Assembly: GCA_902767175.1 (NCBI GenBank)
Contig: CACXGH010000117.1
Span: 1-5,798, forward strand
Reading direction: 5' to 3'
Source: an uncultured Ruminococcus sp.
GTDB lineage: Bacteria; Bacillota; Clostridia; Oscillospirales; Acutalibacteraceae
Length of the DNA: 5,798 bases
Shown here: piece by piece, positions 4,687 to 5,798 of the stretch
How the letters are laid out: every line of letters begins with the position of its first letter
How positions within the stretch are numbered: position 1 is the first letter of the stretch
Program-made: the position numbers and the translations under genes
The notes under the pieces: model-generated
Seen by the model: the letters and a program-made list of their open reading frames with translations, nothing else
Told to the model about the DNA's origin: nothing
The model's database searches: none

Positions 4687-5798
4687 TTACCATGAATCGC
4701 CTATCTGAACATGAGAGTGGTAGGTCGTCTCCTGGTCGGAGGTACCACCCCAGAACATATCTCCCTTTGAGAAGAACGCAAGCTTTGTCTTGAATTCTTT
4801 GCCGAATACCTTAAAGGCGGCACTGCTGACACGGTAATTCTTATCAAGTTCCTTTCTGCCGTCATTGCTCGTATCATCGTCAACAGATTCCCTGCCGTCC
4901 TCAAGATCCTTGCTGTCAAGCTTGAGCAGCTCGGCTGCCTGCTTCTTTGCGGTATCAAGGCACTCGTCCACAAATGACGGATCGAATTCTACAGTAATAT
5001 AGTTGACAGAGGGCAGTTTCATCGAGAAACTATGAACATCTATACTCTTGTCGGAATTAAGGGTCAGAACGCTGCTGACGTTGAATTCTCTTTCACCCAT
5101 ACCGCGCTGCTCGCCAAGAGTACCCTTCTTGCTGCCCTGTAGCTTAGTCTTTTCCATCGGCTCAGAGATGCGGTGTCCCTTTATCGTGAAGCTTGCCATT
5201 ACAGAGCCGTCACTGAATGTGATCTGTTCAAGTCTTTCTGTATCTACAGTAGAACGTGTATATGGGTCGTATTCGCTGCCGTATGCAAGAGCCTTGTCAA
5301 AGAAGCTCTCGGGCTTGAGATAATCGGTGCCGCCCATATCTGTCCCGATCATATCAGTAAGGGGGACAGCCCGTTCCATAGGCTTGTAGCCGTTGCTGAA
5401 ATTGTTTGAGGTGTATGTTTCATAGAATTCAACCTCGAGTCTCAGGCTTGTTTTGCCGCTGTATCTGCCTGCCTGTCTTGTGTAGGTGTATGAGCACTTG
5501 CCGTCAGGTGTCTTGAGCTTCCGGTTCATTGAGTTCGATGTCTCGTCGTTATATTGGTTCTCATACTGATGATATATCATATACTCGGCTGTTTTTTCAC
5601 CGAAAACAGCCTTCGCAGCATTGAACGCATCTTCCTGAGTAAAATCAGTATTCGGCATTTTGAATTCATATTTCTGCGGCACGTCAAAATCGCTGTAGGT
5701 CTGTGTTGTATGGATATAACAAGCGTCGATGTCCCCCGAGTCTCGCCTGCCGGCTCGGTCGGTGCTTCTGCCTTCGGCAGAGGTGTCCACCGGACACC
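4687..5798 (-). CDS. Unrecognised protein, probably exported; 5' end beyond window
   Basis: The frame is open from the right edge to a TAA at 4687-4689. An in-frame GTG at 5790 would give 367 residues, but it lies inside a palindrome without a visible ribosome site, so the true start is probably outside. Residue numbers below count from that GTG. Residues 1-25 are a polar, low-complexity linker rich in Ser, Thr, Asp, Gly and Arg, as often follows a signal peptide or lipoprotein cysteine; no signal peptide is in the window. The body (about 40-367) is soluble-looking, rich in Tyr, Thr, Asp and Lys, with alternating beta-type stretches (SLRLEVEFYETY, 115-126) and two helix-like parts (52-75 and 271-292). 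An acidic stretch with SVDDDTSNDGRKE (302-314) looks like a loop. It ends GDSW. No family or catalytic motif is recognised. Convergent to the slipin operon and probably unrelated to it. Confidence 0.8.
   Translation of the reverse strand, partial: CPVDTSAEGRSTDRAGRRDSGDIDACYIHTTQTYSDFDVPQKYEFKMPNTDFTQEDAFNAAKAVFGEKTAEYMIYHQYENQYNDETSNSMNRKLKTPDGKCSYTYTRQAGRYSGKTSLRLEVEFYETYTSNNFSNGYKPMERAVPLTDMIGTDMGGTDYLKPESFFDKALAYGSEYDPYTRSTVDTERLEQITFSDGSVMASFTIKGHRISEPMEKTKLQGSKKGTLGEQRGMGEREFNVSSVLTLNSDKSIDVHSFSMKLPSVNYITVEFDPSFVDECLDTAKKQAAELLKLDSKDLEDGRESVDDDTSNDGRKELDKNYRVSSAAFKVFGKEFKTKLAFFSKGDMFWGGTSDQETTYHSHVQIGDSW
5736..5798. repeat. Palindrome cluster inside a reading frame
   Basis: Three hairpins lie close together. 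CCGAG (5736-5740) pairs with CTCGG (5754-5758) across 13 bases. TCTGCC (5767-5772) pairs with GGCAGA (5776-5781) around TTC. GGTGTCC (5782-5788) pairs with GGACACC (5792-5798) around ACC, reaching the last base of the window. The architecture resembles the cluster at 1-75: tiny loops, back-to-back stems and one 5-bp stem with an 11-13 base loop, but the sequence differs. Here it is read through by the minus-strand frame as a polar linker. Confidence 0.55.

Noticed and set aside
5048..5409. Two plus-strand frames (91 and 78 codons)
   Set aside because: They are opposite the better-supported minus-strand gene and lack ribosome sites and family resemblance.

Overview
The window looks like a piece of a low-to-moderate GC Firmicute chromosome, most likely a gut-type Clostridia (Ruminococcus/Oscillospiraceae-like). 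This is inferred from strong AGGAG-type ribosome sites, the gene families and codon use. No rRNA or marker gene is present to fix the taxon. No tRNA, CRISPR array, transposase, phage or plasmid gene is visible.

Positions 1-435 hold no convincing gene. The first 75 bases are a dense cluster of small palindromes. An AT-rich stretch follows, with a possible 17-codon peptide at 181-234. An extended -10 promoter at 286-294 then opens a leader of about 135 nt with a 14-bp hairpin at 351-384.

Positions 436-4377 carry four plus-strand genes with gaps of 39, 23 and 28 bases, almost certainly one operon: (1) a small Spx/ArsC-family thioredoxin-fold protein closest in look to YusI, (2) a YgiQ/UPF0313 radical SAM protein, (3) a short NfeD-like membrane protein and (4) an SPFH-domain slipin (QmcA/paraslipin type). 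NfeD plus slipin is a well-known membrane partnership. The two upstream genes are a thiol-redox-type protein and an iron-sulfur enzyme of unknown substrate, and their link to the membrane pair is not explained by known biology. A strong intrinsic terminator at 4463-4498 closes the unit.

Positions 4499-4686 are a convergent intergenic stretch with a nested imperfect inverted repeat (4530-4618). From 4687 to the right edge, on the minus strand, lies an unrecognised gene that is probably the body of a secreted protein or lipoprotein. Its N-terminal coding part runs through another palindrome cluster (5736-5798) and continues past the edge.

The window is therefore mostly ordinary housekeeping or accessory sequence. 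The points most worth a second look are the palindrome clusters at both ends (one intergenic, one inside a reading frame), the structured leader of the operon, the four-gene grouping itself and the unknown minus-strand protein. I see no clear evidence of a wholly new defence or mobile system.
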